Assembly: GCF_900109945.1 (NCBI RefSeq)
Contig: NZ_FOBX01000002.1
Span: 434,001-498,000, forward strand
Origin: Bradyrhizobium sp. OK095
Lineage (GTDB): Bacteria; Pseudomonadota; Alphaproteobacteria; Rhizobiales; Xanthobacteraceae
DNA: 64,000 nucleotides
Direction of reading: 5' to 3'
The stretch's first letter is position 1, and the number at the start of each line of letters is the position of its first letter. The position numbers and the translations under genes are program-made. The notes beneath the pieces are model-generated. The model saw nothing but the letters and a program-made list of their open reading frames with translations. It had not been told where the DNA came from and made no database searches. Positions 24,299 to 35,362 of the stretch are shown here, piece by piece.

Positions 24299-25060
24299 TC
24301 AGCCCTTCGAGATGACCGCACGCCCGTAGGCGGGCTGCGCCGCGACCGGCGGGTTGGTGGTCTGGGCGGCGAGCTCGCCGATCAGGCGATCGGCATCGGC
24401 GGCCATGCTGTCGGGCGCCTGGATCACCAGGCGCTCCAGCCCCCAGCGATAGGACGAGACGCGCTGCTCCAGGCATTGCTGCACCCACTGGATGATCAGC
24501 GAGTTCTCCTGCATGCGCGCGACCGCATCCTCCTTCTCCTTTGGCGAGAGGGCGGAGACGCGCGCCATGCTGGCATTGCGCTTCTTGTCGAGATCGATGA
24601 CGCGGATCGCGGAGGCGAAGAACGGCTCGAAACGGGTGATGTCGTTGCGCACGTCCTCGATCATCTGCGCATAGCGCGAGGAATGCGAGCGGTGCGGCTC
24701 GTCGATCAGCGTGCGGCCATACATGGTGCGGTCGAACACGACCTTCTGCTGCCAGGGCGACGGCAAGGCCTTGTAGTCGCCGAACACGCTCTTCCATGCG
24801 GGGCGCGACAGCGGCGGCTCGATCAGGGGATAAGCGAGGTCGCGCAGCTGGCGCTCCTCGTCGGTGAGCTGGAATTGCGACGGCTTGAGGCCGAGGCTGC
24901 CGGTGACCTCGGCGCCGAGCCAGCTATGCATGTCGTCGCTGCGCATGCTTTCGCGGGTGCGGCCGAAATCGCCGCCGCTACAGGCGGCAAGGCTCGCGCC
25001 CACAGCTGCGAGCAGGATGGCCGTACCGAAAGGCCGGATATGGCGGATGGCGCCCGGCAT
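24299..25060 (-). CDS. Predicted lipoprotein, hypothetical
   Basis: A 253-residue protein with a lipoprotein signal (FGTAILLAAVGASLAAC, lipobox LAAC at Cys27) followed by SGGD, which favours the outer membrane. The mature part is largely helical and charged, with no domain I recognise; the fragments SWLGAEVTGSLGLKPSQFQLTDEE and LIIQWVQQCLEQRVSSYRWGLERL look conserved rather than random. It lies 12 bases before a small gene read in the same direction from upstream, so the two may be co-transcribed. Confidence 0.75.
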   Translation of the reverse strand: MPGAIRHIRPFGTAILLAAVGASLAACSGGDFGRTRESMRSDDMHSWLGAEVTGSLGLKPSQFQLTDEERQLRDLAYPLIEPPLSRPAWKSVFGDYKALPSPWQQKVVFDRTMYGRTLIDEPHRSHSSRYAQMIEDVRNDITRFEPFFASAIRVIDLDKKRNASMARVSALSPKEKEDAVARMQENSLIIQWVQQCLEQRVSSYRWGLERLVIQAPDSMAADADRLIGELAAQTTNPPVAAQPAYGRAVISKG

Positions 25061-25075
25061 TGCAGAAACCTGACG

Positions 25076-25264
25076 TCAGCGGCGACGACGACGGCGCCCC
25101 GGCGCAGTGCCCGCTTCCGGCCCGCGATCGCCGCTGGTTTCGTCCGCCTCGCGCTCGATGCGGATCACGGGAAGGATCAAAATCATCCCCATGTCCGCGC
25201 GCGGCGTGACGTCCCCCGATGAGCCTACCCGGCGACCGGCCGGAAATTCGATGATGGTCCCCAT
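25076..25264 (-). CDS. Small conserved protein with MGTIIEFPA start
   Basis: A 62-residue protein. The opening MGTIIEFPAGRR is one I recognise from small proteins of Bradyrhizobium, all of unknown function. The middle is hydrophobic (MGMILILPVIRIE) and the C-terminus ends in a run of seven arginines. It stands 15 bases upstream of the lipoprotein gene. Confidence 0.6.
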   Translation of the reverse strand: MGTIIEFPAGRRVGSSGDVTPRADMGMILILPVIRIEREADETSGDRGPEAGTAPGRRRRRR

Positions 25265-25515
25265 GTCAGCTCTCTCAATTGCCGCGCGATGAAATGCGCC
25301 CCTGCAACATGAGGGGCATTAGGATCAGTTTATGGTTAACGGGGTGTAAACATGGGCTTTGGACCGTAACCGCACGGGCCCGGCGCCGCCGTCCCGTTGC
25401 GGCACGATATGCCGCTGAATTGCGGGACCGGCTTCACGCCTCGTTTTCCTTAACGAGCCTTTAAAGGAGCTTGCGATAGGCTTGGGCCGAGTATCTTTTC
25501 AGGTCGCGTATCTCC

Positions 25516-26493
25516 ATGACCAAGTCGCTGTTTCCCGGATTCGACGGGCTGATGTCCCTCTCCCGTCGCGAAGGCGTCGATGTTCGGCCGACGCTGCTGC
25601 GCGTGCTGACGGACCTTTACGTCCAGGCGCCCACACACAGCGACGACGAGCAGCGCCAGTTCATCGCGCTCGCGACCCGGCTGATCGACCAGGTCGACGA
25701 TGCGACGCGTTCGTCCGTCAAGGCGAAGCTCGCGATCTATCCGCAGACGCCGGTCCCGGTCCTTCAGAAACTCGGACTGGTCGCGGCCCAGGAAGGCCGC
25801 AGGGTTCCGCTCGCCCGCGAGATTCCCGCAAGCCCGCAGGCGCCCTCCCTGGTGCGCACGCCGACCGAGGCCGAGCAGCGCATGGCCGCCAACATGGCGA
25901 TGCAGCCGAAGGAAGCGGCCGAGATCCACGACATGTTCTTCCGCGCCGACGCGACCCAGCGCGCGCTGATCCTGCAGAATCTGGCGCAGACGCCGCTGAA
26001 GGCCGCGCCGCGGATTCCGACCGTGCACGCCAAGCGCGCGATCCAGATTCTCGAGATGGCGGCGATCGCCAATGACATCGAGAGCTTCACCTACGAGCTC
26101 GGCGACAGCCTGATCCTGCCCTCGCGTGTCGCAGCCCAGATCGTCGACGATGCCGGCGGCGAGGCGCTCGCAATTGCCGCCCGCGCGCTCGACATGCCGA
26201 GCCCGAACTTCCAGCGCATCCTGCTGTTCTTCAAGCCGGAGATCGGCAATTCGGTGGATGCGGTCTACCGGCTGTCGCGGCTCTATGACCGCCTCAGCGA
26301 TCGCTCGGCACTGGTGATGCTGGCGGCCTGGCGCGGCTCGACACTCGCGGTCACGCGCGCAAAGTATCAGTCCTCGCTGCACGACAGCGAACGCCAGCGC
26401 GCACGTGCGGGCGCGAGCCAGACGCGGCCGACGGTGCAGCCCGGCTCCGCGCCTGCGGTGCGGACAGGCACCGACGGATCGTCGGATCGCTAG
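25516..26493 (+). CDS. DUF2336 domain-containing protein
   Basis: A 325-residue cytoplasmic protein of the alphaproteobacterial DUF2336 family, all-helical and HEAT-like, of unknown function. Recognisable segments are LRVLTDLYVQAPTHSDDEQRQF, VKAKLAIYPQTPVPVLQKL and VIADDAGGEAL-like VDDAGGEALAIAARALDM. The C-terminal 40 residues are low-complexity. A second member lies at 59991. It overlaps the convergent downstream gene by 4 bases at the stop codons. Confidence 0.82.
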   Translation: MTKSLFPGFDGLMSLSRREGVDVRPTLLRVLTDLYVQAPTHSDDEQRQFIALATRLIDQVDDATRSSVKAKLAIYPQTPVPVLQKLGLVAAQEGRRVPLAREIPASPQAPSLVRTPTEAEQRMAANMAMQPKEAAEIHDMFFRADATQRALILQNLAQTPLKAAPRIPTVHAKRAIQILEMAAIANDIESFTYELGDSLILPSRVAAQIVDDAGGEALAIAARALDMPSPNFQRILLFFKPEIGNSVDAVYRLSRLYDRLSDRSALVMLAAWRGSTLAVTRAKYQSSLHDSERQRARAGASQTRPTVQPGSAPAVRTGTDGSSDR

Positions 26494-27215
26494 GACGCCG
26501 ACGCCCCCTCGACTTTCGATTGGTCGAGCTTGCTGCAATAGATGGCGGTCTCCATCAGCAGTGTCAGCGCAATGTCTGGCGGAAGCACATCTTTCACATC
26601 TCGAATGGGACGGTTTGAGGCATAGGCGGCGATAGCCGACCACCAGGTCACGGGAGCAGCCGGATATTCGCGACCAGCACCCGGAAATTTTCCCGAAAAG
26701 CACGTGAGAGCCAACGGCCATACCGCCTTCAGAAGCTCGCGCGCCGGCAGATGGGCCTGGTGTTGCACAACGACCGAGGACTTGCCTTCGCTTGTCCCGC
26801 CGATCGTCGAGGCGACGTGTTTGAACATCGCATCAAGCCCCGGCATCTGCTGTCCCTGCATGCCGGCACTCACCGCGCCGCCCGCCGCCAGGGACCAGAC
26901 GCACCGGTTCGCGTCGGCATCGGTCTTGGGGACCAGCATAAAGTTCAGCGTGTCACCAAACCAATACTGTTCGCCGGACGCCACGCCAACGCGGTTGATG
27001 TTGACACCCATCACAGGCGGACTCTCGGCAAACAGCGTCTTTTGCGCGGCGTACCCTGCGATCGCCCCGACAGCTGAGATGTAGGTTTCGGCGTGGATTC
27101 GACCGTTGACTGTCAGCCGGCGCGGCAGGTTCTCGAGGAGATGGCCGAGGGCGAGATTGCATCCCACCTCATCCGGTCCTTTCCGCCAAGGCCATTCAGC
27201 TTCCACACTACTCAT
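26490..27215 (-). CDS. Hypothetical protein
   Basis: A 241-residue protein I do not recognise. It has no signal peptide; two Gly/Ala-rich parts (YISAVGAIAGYAAQ and SLAAGGAVSAGMQGQQ) and a Trp-rich C-terminal third are visible. Codon use is normal and the frame is clean, so it is probably real. It is a single gene, convergent with DUF2336. Confidence 0.6.
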   Translation of the reverse strand: MSSVEAEWPWRKGPDEVGCNLALGHLLENLPRRLTVNGRIHAETYISAVGAIAGYAAQKTLFAESPPVMGVNINRVGVASGEQYWFGDTLNFMLVPKTDADANRCVWSLAAGGAVSAGMQGQQMPGLDAMFKHVASTIGGTSEGKSSVVVQHQAHLPARELLKAVWPLALTCFSGKFPGAGREYPAAPVTWWSAIAAYASNRPIRDVKDVLPPDIALTLLMETAIYCSKLDQSKVEGASAS

Positions 27216-27319
27216 CTTAGTCCTGGATAAGAGGGAGATGTCAGACTCATTCAGGACCGAAAGCTAGCAGCACAACTTGCGATTGTCATTATCGCGTGAG
27301 GCCTCGGATGCTCGGACTG

Positions 27320-27664
27320 TCAGCTCCGAGCCAGCTCCAGAAAATGCCGCCCCGCGCGATCCTCCGTCTCGACAATCCAGGCATCGGAGTCGAAGCGGAT
27401 TTCCTTGGTCAGCCGCTCCTCGACCGCCTGCTCCGGCATCGGCTGCGGCGCAAGCGGGACAAAAAAGCGATCGACCGGCCGTCCGTCATCATAGGAGGTC
27501 TGCGGCGCCGGCACGTAGAGCATCGCGTTGCCATCGAGCAGCGACACCTTGACGAACACCGCGCCCGCCTCCTCGGCGCCGCGACGGCGCACCGCGCCGA
27601 ACACGCCCTCGGTCTGGCACCGGCGCAGATAGGCTGAGACCCAGATGTTTGATTTCAAACGCAT
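27320..27664 (-). CDS. DUF1491 family protein
   Basis: A 114-residue protein of the alphaproteobacterial DUF1491 family: MRLKSNIWVSAYLRRCQTEG at the start, then RRGAEEAGAVFVKVSLLDG, and FVPLAPQPMPEQAVEERL with the ending DSDAWIVETEDRAGRHFLEL. Function is unknown. ATG 27664 is chosen; a GTG three codons upstream is possible. It lies 55 bases after the peptidoglycan-binding gene on the same strand. Confidence 0.83.
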   Translation of the reverse strand: MRLKSNIWVSAYLRRCQTEGVFGAVRRRGAEEAGAVFVKVSLLDGNAMLYVPAPQTSYDDGRPVDRFFVPLAPQPMPEQAVEERLTKEIRFDSDAWIVETEDRAGRHFLELARS

Positions 27665-27719
27665 GGAAAGCACGATAGGCCAGTGCCGGGATCAGCACCA
27701 GCCTTCGCAGGAATGACGC

Positions 27720-28428
27720 TTATTCGACGGGATGACCGATCGCGGCGCCGAGCTCGCGCAGCAGGCGGTCGGACACCTGGCCGGTGACCTGCATCTTGTG
27801 CTCGCGCTCGAATTTCTGGATCGCGGACTGAGTCTCGGCGCCCATCGCGCCCGTGATCTTCAAATTGCCGTAGCCGTATTCCGACAGCGCGCGCTGCACG
27901 CCGGCGATACGCTTTCCGGCCGGGCTCTGCTGCACCGGGATCGGCGCGGGCGGACGCGCAATGGCGACGGAAGGCGGCACTGAGGTCGTTTGCTTGACCA
28001 GATTGGTCATGGGATCGCTGCCCGAGCGCGGTGTCGATGCGGTCGCCTCGACCGGTTTTTCCGGGGCCTTCTCAGCAGGTTTCGGCTCGACGCGAAACTC
28101 CGTCGCCTTCGGCTCGAGCGGCGAGGTATCGGCGCCGACGGGGCGCGGACGCGGCATGGGATTGGACAGCGGCACCGGCGACGGCGCGGGAAGATTGATC
28201 ACGGTGCCGAACATCGGCGCGGGATGGCGGCCGGTTTGAAGGAACAGCGCATTTGCGACGATCGCGCTGATGGCGGCGACGGCGACGAGGCCGGCCAGCG
28301 TGTCCTTGGGGCTGTGCAGGAGCACGCGCATCACGAGGTTGCGCTCGGTCTCGACGTCGATGACCGCAGCCTTAGCTCCACCCTTGGCGCCACGACGGCG
28401 CGGAGCAGCTTCGTCCTTGGCAGACTTC

Positions 28429-28436
<8 letters not shown>
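27720..28436 (-). CDS. Membrane-anchored peptidoglycan-binding protein
   Basis: A 238-residue protein. A Lys/Arg-rich cytoplasmic head (1-43) is followed by one membrane segment (about 47-67). A Pro/Glu-rich linker (70-170) leads to a C-terminal PG_binding_1 domain (RIAGVQRALSEYGYGNLKITG, then ETQSAIQKFEREHKMQVTG). It probably spans to the periplasm and contacts the cell wall. The start overlaps the end of the sensor kinase gene by 8 bases, so the two are co-translated and may work together. Confidence 0.85.
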
Positions 28437-30315
<1,879 letters not shown>

Positions 30316-30704
30316 TCGTCGAGAAGACGCGCCGGAACGCCTCCTTATCGTTGAGCCACCGTGTCAGAGCGACCTTAAACGAGTGCTAAGGCGATGCCGC
30401 GTGCGGCCGGACACCGTGTCATCGCGAAGCTTTTTAGACGATTTGACGACGTCTTCAGCGAGGATGGTGAACACAGGGTTTCACCTTCCTTCTCATGGTT
30501 TCGAATTGGTGGATATGTGAACCCGGCGGAATTACGGGCACCGGCGTCAATCGAAAATTTACGAGACTGCGACTTCCGACAATTTTTGCGTAAATTTTCC
30601 GCGAATTAAGCGGAAGGCAATCACTTGCGATTTATCGAGAGTTGCTAGGTCCGACACGCTCTGCGGGGATCGCCGCGGCGGGATCTAACGTACAGGTCGA
30701 TAAG
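30316..30704. other. Divergent intergenic region
   Basis: The 389 bases between the kinase and DUF5330 genes. It contains the CtrA-like motif at 30375 and an AT-rich part (30550-30610) that could hold the promoter of the plus-strand gene. No supported reading frame was found. Confidence 0.5.
30375..30389 (-). promoter_or_regulatory. CtrA-box-like motif upstream of the kinase gene
   Basis: TTAA-N7-CTAA on the plus strand, one base away from the CtrA consensus TTAA-N7-TTAA, 60 bases before the kinase start. Suggestive for a DivJ/PleC-like gene, but a single short motif can occur by chance. Confidence 0.35.
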
Positions 30705-31124
30705 ATGCGCTTTCTGCTCCGCATCACATTCTGGCTCGGGCTGGTGCTGGTGCTCCTTCCGCGGGACAAGACACCCGAATCGGAGAAGCTGCCGCAGATC
30801 GGTGCTGCCGACGCGGTGCAGGCTGCGACCGCGGCCGTCTCCGACATGACCCAGTTCTGCAAGCGCCAGCCGGCGGCCTGCGAGGTCGGCGGACAGGCCG
30901 CGACCATCATCGGCCAGCGCGCCCAGGACGGCGCGCGCAAGATCTACCAGATCATCAACGAGAAGAAAGAGCAGCTCGAGAAGCCCGACAAGAAGGCGCC
31001 CGACCACACCGGCTCGATCGCGCTGGCCGGTGAAGGCGATGCCGCATCGAGCGAGACGCCGCGCGACACCCTGAGCCAGGACGACCTCGCGCTGGAATGG
31101 CGCGGCCCGGTACCGGCGAATTAA
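30705..31124 (+). CDS. DUF5330 domain-containing protein
   Basis: A 139-residue protein with an N-terminal membrane segment (MRFLLRITFWLGLVLVLLP) and a DUF5330-type domain around MTQFCKRQPAACEVGGQ, two cysteines that may form a disulfide. The C-terminal third is charged and probably disordered. ATG 30705 is chosen because it begins the family sequence. It precedes sufE by 68 bases. Confidence 0.8.
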   Translation: MRFLLRITFWLGLVLVLLPRDKTPESEKLPQIGAADAVQAATAAVSDMTQFCKRQPAACEVGGQAATIIGQRAQDGARKIYQIINEKKEQLEKPDKKAPDHTGSIALAGEGDAASSETPRDTLSQDDLALEWRGPVPAN

Positions 31125-31192
31125 GGCCGAAACCCTATCGATTTCACGGCTTTCCGTCCCTATATTGGCCCGAACGGGAACACTGGGCCAGC

Positions 31193-31621
31193 ATGACCAC
31201 GATCGACGAAATCAGGGACAATTTCGAGCTTCTGGACGAGTGGGACGACCGCTACCGGTACGTTATCGAGCTCGGCCGCACCCTGGAACCGATGGCCGAG
31301 GCCGAGCACTCCGCCGCCAACAAGGTGAATGGCTGCGTCAGCCAGGTCTGGCTTCAGAAGCTGGTCGATCGCGATGGCGGCGCGCCGGTCCTAAAATATC
31401 GCGGCGACAGCGATGCGCATATCGTGCGCGGACTGGTCGCGATCGTGCTCTCGCTTTATTCCGGCCGCACGCCGCAGGAGATTCTCGCCACCGATGCGAT
31501 CGCGGTGTTCAACGAGTTCGGCTTCCGCGATCATCTCTCGCCGCAGCGCTCCAACGGCCTGCGCTCGATGGTCGAGCGCATCAAGACCGACGCGAAAGAG
31601 GCGCTCGCGGACGCGTCGTGA
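31193..31621 (+). CDS. sufE: SufE, cysteine desulfuration protein
   Basis: A 142-residue SufE protein. It accepts persulfide sulfur from the desulfurase SufS and passes it to the SUF scaffold for iron-sulfur cluster assembly in the cytoplasm. The active cysteine is Cys48 in NKVNGCVSQVWL; other family parts are IDEIRDNFELLDEWDDRYRY and GLVAIVLSLYSGRTPQEI. The start ATG 31193 fits the family N-terminus. The rest of the suf operon is not in the window. Confidence 0.93.
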   Translation: MTTIDEIRDNFELLDEWDDRYRYVIELGRTLEPMAEAEHSAANKVNGCVSQVWLQKLVDRDGGAPVLKYRGDSDAHIVRGLVAIVLSLYSGRTPQEILATDAIAVFNEFGFRDHLSPQRSNGLRSMVERIKTDAKEALADAS

Positions 31622-31630
31622 CGAAGAAGC

Positions 31631-31738
31631 CCCTCATGGTGAGGAGGCGCGAAGCGCCGTCTCGAACCATGCAGGCCCTGCTCTCGCCCGTAGCCATCCT
31701 TCGAGACGCCCGCTCCGCGGGCTCCTCAGGATGAGGGC
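31631..31738. repeat. Paired inverted-arm intergenic repeat
   Basis: CCCTCATGGTGAGGAGGCGC (31631 onward) and, inverted, CCCTCATCCTGAGGAGCCCG (arm ending 31738) enclose a short spacer; each arm also folds on itself. It lies between convergent sufE and mucR. The type is common in Bradyrhizobium and Rhodopseudomonas intergenic regions. Confidence 0.75.
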
Positions 31739-31763
31739 TGATTGCGCGGATGAAACAACAAGC

Positions 31764-32180
31764 CTACTTCCGCTTCCGCTGCTGCTGTCCCAGGCCCATC
31801 TGCTTTGCCAGTTGCGAGCGCGCCACCGCGTAGTTCGGCGCGACCATGGGATAGTCGGCGGGCAGGCCCCATTTCTCGCGATATTGCTCCGGCGTCATGT
31901 TGTACTGGGTGCGCAGATGGCGCTTCAGCGACTTGAAGCGCTTGCCGTCTTCGAGGCACACCAGATAGTCCGGCGCGATCGACTTCTTCAGCGACACCGC
32001 GGGCTTTGCCGGTTCGAGTGGCGTCGTCTCGGCGCGGCCTGACGAAACCCGCACCAGGGCGCCGTGCACCTGGCTAATCAGGTTCGAAATCTCGGCGGCT
32101 GGCGTCGGGTTGTTGCCGACATAGGCCGACACGATGCTCGCCGTCAGCTCAATGAAATTCTTAGCCCCGGCATCCGACAT
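31764..32180 (-). CDS. mucR: MucR/Ros-family regulator lacking zinc ligands
   Basis: A 138-residue MucR/Ros-type regulator. The N-terminal helical part (FIELTASIVSAYVGNNP, ISNLISQVHGAL) mediates oligomerisation in the family. The DNA-binding domain reads VCLEDGKRFKSLKRHLRTQY. In Ros the zinc site is Cys-x2-Cys plus two His. Here Cys75 and His88 remain, the second Cys is Asp78 and the last His is replaced by Gln/Tyr. Zinc-free members such as the Ml proteins of Mesorhizobium are known to keep the fold and bind AT-rich DNA. Likely a global regulator of exopolysaccharide, motility or symbiosis genes. AT-rich sequence lies upstream (32230-32340). Confidence 0.9.
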   Translation of the reverse strand: MSDAGAKNFIELTASIVSAYVGNNPTPAAEISNLISQVHGALVRVSSGRAETTPLEPAKPAVSLKKSIAPDYLVCLEDGKRFKSLKRHLRTQYNMTPEQYREKWGLPADYPMVAPNYAVARSQLAKQMGLGQQQRKRK

Positions 32181-32352
32181 GGGCCCGCCCTTCCTTAAAA
32201 CCTTGCCTTAAACCTTGCGTCTCATGGGATTGACGACGCCACAGTATTCCGTGTCAACAATACGTTCGGCTGAAATAAGACGACTTACGACTATGAGCTG
32301 AATATTGACGTCGTGACAACAGCAGCGGCGCTTTACTTGAGCGCGGCGCCGC

Positions 32353-33252
32353 TCACGACCGCTGGTCGAGATGCGCGCGCAGCTCGTCGATCGAGGCAAA
32401 GCGCATCATGCCTTCCGGCATCTGCGCCTCGATCGAGCCGTCGGAATAGAGCGAATAGGCCATGCCGTCGACGATTCCGGATTTGAGCACGGTCACCGGC
32501 GCCTGGTCGACCTCCATCTCCGGCTCGGGTGCGCGCGGCGGCGCGGAAGGCTCGGCAAAGGTCGATGGCGAACGCGGCGGTGGGCGGCGGGCGGCGGGCG
32601 GCGGCTCAGGCGGGCGCATCCGGTCCGGCTTCGGCCAGGCATCGTCGAAGTTCGCGGGCGGCGTGTCCGGGGCGGCGGGCTCTGCATGCGGCTGCGATGG
32701 CGTACCGTCGGTGACCTTTGCCTCCGCGCGTTCGCGTTCCTTGCGCGAGGTCGAGGCGAACATCAAATTGCGCCGGCGCGGCGCTTCCGGATCGGCGGCT
32801 GACGTTTGCAGCTCTGGTTCTGACGCTGGCGACGGCTCGACCCGCGGTCGCTCCCGCGCCGGTGCTTCGCCTTGCCATGGCGGCGGCGCGGCGGGCGCCG
32901 GCGGGGCCATTGGCTCGGTCCGCATCGCCGGAGCAAGCCCCGGCTCGGGCACCGCAGCTCCAGGCGTCGCGAGACCCGGCAGCACGGGCCTGACCCGAAC
33001 CTCGGACGGTGCGCCGGCCAGCCGGCGGGCGATGCCCTTCAGCTCGGCGACCACGACGTAGAGACCAGCCAGTAACATTCCGGAGCAGACGCCGATCGTG
33101 CCGGAGATTATGAGGGTGCTGCCGAGGCTGAATTCCCTGACGGTAAAGCCAAAAGCGACCGCAAGGAGGCCCGCCACGGTGGCGACGATGCCCGCGATCA
33201 ACAATGCCAAGGTCATCGAACCCACCCCAAGCCGCGCGTCCAAGCGCGACAT
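32353..33252 (-). CDS. Membrane protein with Pro-rich linker, hypothetical
   Basis: A 299-residue protein. Two membrane segments lie at about 14-38 and 46-68. A long Pro/Ala/Glu-rich disordered region (80-245) follows, then a conserved C-terminal module (VTVLKSGIVDGMAYSLYSDG, ending in FASIDELRAHLDQR). I recognise the C-terminal module as typical of Bradyrhizobium membrane proteins of unknown function. It is a single gene, divergent from the glycosyltransferase. Confidence 0.72.
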   Translation of the reverse strand: MSRLDARLGVGSMTLALLIAGIVATVAGLLAVAFGFTVREFSLGSTLIISGTIGVCSGMLLAGLYVVVAELKGIARRLAGAPSEVRVRPVLPGLATPGAAVPEPGLAPAMRTEPMAPPAPAAPPPWQGEAPARERPRVEPSPASEPELQTSAADPEAPRRRNLMFASTSRKERERAEAKVTDGTPSQPHAEPAAPDTPPANFDDAWPKPDRMRPPEPPPAARRPPPRSPSTFAEPSAPPRAPEPEMEVDQAPVTVLKSGIVDGMAYSLYSDGSIEAQMPEGMMRFASIDELRAHLDQRS

Positions 33253-33528
33253 CCTCTACGCCACGATACCGTCATACTGTGTTCCTCGCCAACGGCCAAT
33301 TGTTGGCAGCGTTCCTTAGAGGAAGGAAATCAGGGACTTATTCACATTCCCTTCAGCTCCGGATCGTTACTGCTAGTGTGCTCCCAGTTGCAAGGATTTG
33401 CTGCGTCGCATCAGGAATTTAGCCATAATGCCCAATTACTTGGTAATGGAACTGCGCTATAGGGATTCCGGGGAAGTGGCCCGCGTGCACCGGCAGGGCC
33501 AAGAGGGGATTCCGGGTCACCAATAGCC

Positions 33529-35178
33529 ATGACATCCATCACGACGTCGGCGATCGACACGCCACTGCGGCGCTCGGTTGAACGGACTTGCGACGATCTC
33601 GCCATGCTGGTGCTGGCTGCGGTCGCCGTCATCGCAGGCTTGACCTTCCGCGACTACGGGCTCGGCTGGGACGATTACACCCACGCTGAATATGCCGATC
33701 TGTTGCTGCGCATGTACGGTTCCGGTTTCCGGGACACCGCGGCGCTCTCCTTTGCCAACCTCTATATGTACGGCGGCGGCTTCGACATGGTCGCCGCCCT
33801 CCTCCACAAGGTCATTCCACTCGAGCTGTTCGAGACGCGCCGTCTGGTCGGTGCGATCGTCGGCCTGATCGGACTTGCGGTGACGTGGCGGCTCGGCCGC
33901 CGAATCGGCGGACCGCTTGCTGGGCTCGCGGCGCTGCTGCTGCTCGCACTCTGCCCGATCTTCTACGGCCACATGTTCATGAACCCGAAGGATGCGCCCT
34001 TCGCGGTGGCGATGATCATCCTGATGCTAGGCTTGGTCCGGCTCGCCGAAGAATATCCGCAGCCCTCGCCGCGCACCATCCTGATCGTCGGCCTGGGTGC
34101 CGGCCTCTCGCTCGGCTGCCGCGTCCTTGGCGGGCTCGCGCTGGTCTACGCCATCATCGGCTTCATGCCGCTGTTCCTCGAGGAACTGCGCACTGAAGGC
34201 GTCCGCGAAGCAGCTCGCCGCTTCGCCCATGTCATCTACGTGCTGCTGCCCGGCCTCGCGTTCGGCTATCTCGTGATGGGCCTGATCTGGCCGTGGTCGA
34301 TCATGGAGCCCGGCAATCCCTTCGAGGCGCTGACCTACTTCTCGCACTTCTTCGAAAAGCCCTGGAAGGAGATGTTCGACGGCGCGATCGTCTCCGTGCC
34401 CGACATGCCCTGGTCCTATCTGCCGACGCTATTTGCGCTTCAGCTGTCCGAGGTGATGCTGATCCTGATGGGCGGCGCGGTGTTCAGCACCTTCGCGATG
34501 CTGCCGCGCCGCGAGGTTCCGGCGCGCCGCAAGACCATCCTCCTGATGCTGACGCTGGCCGCAACTCTGCCGCTCGCGATCGCGATGGTGAAGCGCCCAG
34601 CGCTCTACAACGGCATCCGCCATTTCGTCTTCGTGATTCCGCCGATGGCGGTGCTCGGCGGCGTCGCCTTCGCCTGGACCATGGAGCGCCTGCGCGCCAA
34701 TCATCGTGCCTGGCAGCCGGTCGTGCTCGCGACCTTCTGCTTTGGCCTCGCACTGCCGCTCGCGGAGATGATCCGGCTGCATCCCTATCAATATACGCAT
34801 TTCAACCACATCGCCGGCACCGTGCGCTCCGCCGACGACCGTTTCATGCTCGACTATTGGGGCCTCGCGCTGAAGCAGGCCTCGGATGAGCTGCGCGAGC
34901 AGCTCGTGGAGCGCCAGGAAAGTCCACCGCGCAACCGCAAATGGAAGGTCGCAGTGTGCGGTCCGCAGCGCCCCGCCCAGGTCGCGCTCGGGCCCGACTT
35001 CACCATCGGCTGGGATTCCAATGCCGCTGACTTCGCCATGACGCTCGGCGAGTTCTACTGCAAGGGCCTGACCGCGCCCGTCCTGGTCGAGATCAAGCGC
35101 GACGACGTGGTGTTCGCCCGCGTCTACGACATCCGCGGCAGCAGCATTTCCAGCCTGCTCTCGATCCCGGCGCCGTAA
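33529..35178 (+). CDS. GT-C-fold glycosyltransferase (GT39-like)
   Basis: A 549-residue polytopic protein with about ten to twelve membrane segments from residue 24 to 410 and a soluble C-terminal part. The first outer loop carries an acidic pair, GLGWDDYTHAEY (Asp48, Asp49), as in lipid-linked sugar-dependent GT-C enzymes; CPIFYGHMFMNPKDAPF is a second conserved loop. Donor and acceptor are unknown; an envelope glycan or lipid is likely. It is a single gene, followed by a palindromic repeat. Confidence 0.78.
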   Translation: MTSITTSAIDTPLRRSVERTCDDLAMLVLAAVAVIAGLTFRDYGLGWDDYTHAEYADLLLRMYGSGFRDTAALSFANLYMYGGGFDMVAALLHKVIPLELFETRRLVGAIVGLIGLAVTWRLGRRIGGPLAGLAALLLLALCPIFYGHMFMNPKDAPFAVAMIILMLGLVRLAEEYPQPSPRTILIVGLGAGLSLGCRVLGGLALVYAIIGFMPLFLEELRTEGVREAARRFAHVIYVLLPGLAFGYLVMGLIWPWSIMEPGNPFEALTYFSHFFEKPWKEMFDGAIVSVPDMPWSYLPTLFALQLSEVMLILMGGAVFSTFAMLPRREVPARRKTILLMLTLAATLPLAIAMVKRPALYNGIRHFVFVIPPMAVLGGVAFAWTMERLRANHRAWQPVVLATFCFGLALPLAEMIRLHPYQYTHFNHIAGTVRSADDRFMLDYWGLALKQASDELREQLVERQESPPRNRKWKVAVCGPQRPAQVALGPDFTIGWDSNAADFAMTLGEFYCKGLTAPVLVEIKRDDVVFARVYDIRGSSISSLLSIPAP

Positions 35179-35195
35179 TAATTTTCTCCTGAGCC

Positions 35196-35272
35196 GTAGC
35201 CCGGATGAGCGAAAGCGATATCCGGGACTTCGGCTGGGATTCCCGCATGTCGCTTCGCTCATGCGGGCTACG
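35196..35272. repeat. Paired inverted-arm intergenic repeat
   Basis: GTAGCCCGGATGAGCGAAAG (arm 35196-35226) and, inverted, GTAGCCCGCATGAGCGAAGC (arm 35242-35272). Each arm makes its own hairpin (CCCGGAT/ATCCGGG and CCCGCAT/ATGCGGG). Same architecture as the elements at 31631, 36242 and 42038. Confidence 0.78.
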
Positions 35273-35362
35273 CTTGGCAGCTGCGATTTGACCGCCTTGC
35301 CGCCGGCCTCACCCAAGACTAGGCTCCCTCCCCGCAACAACGATGTTTCGGAGAGACCAGCC

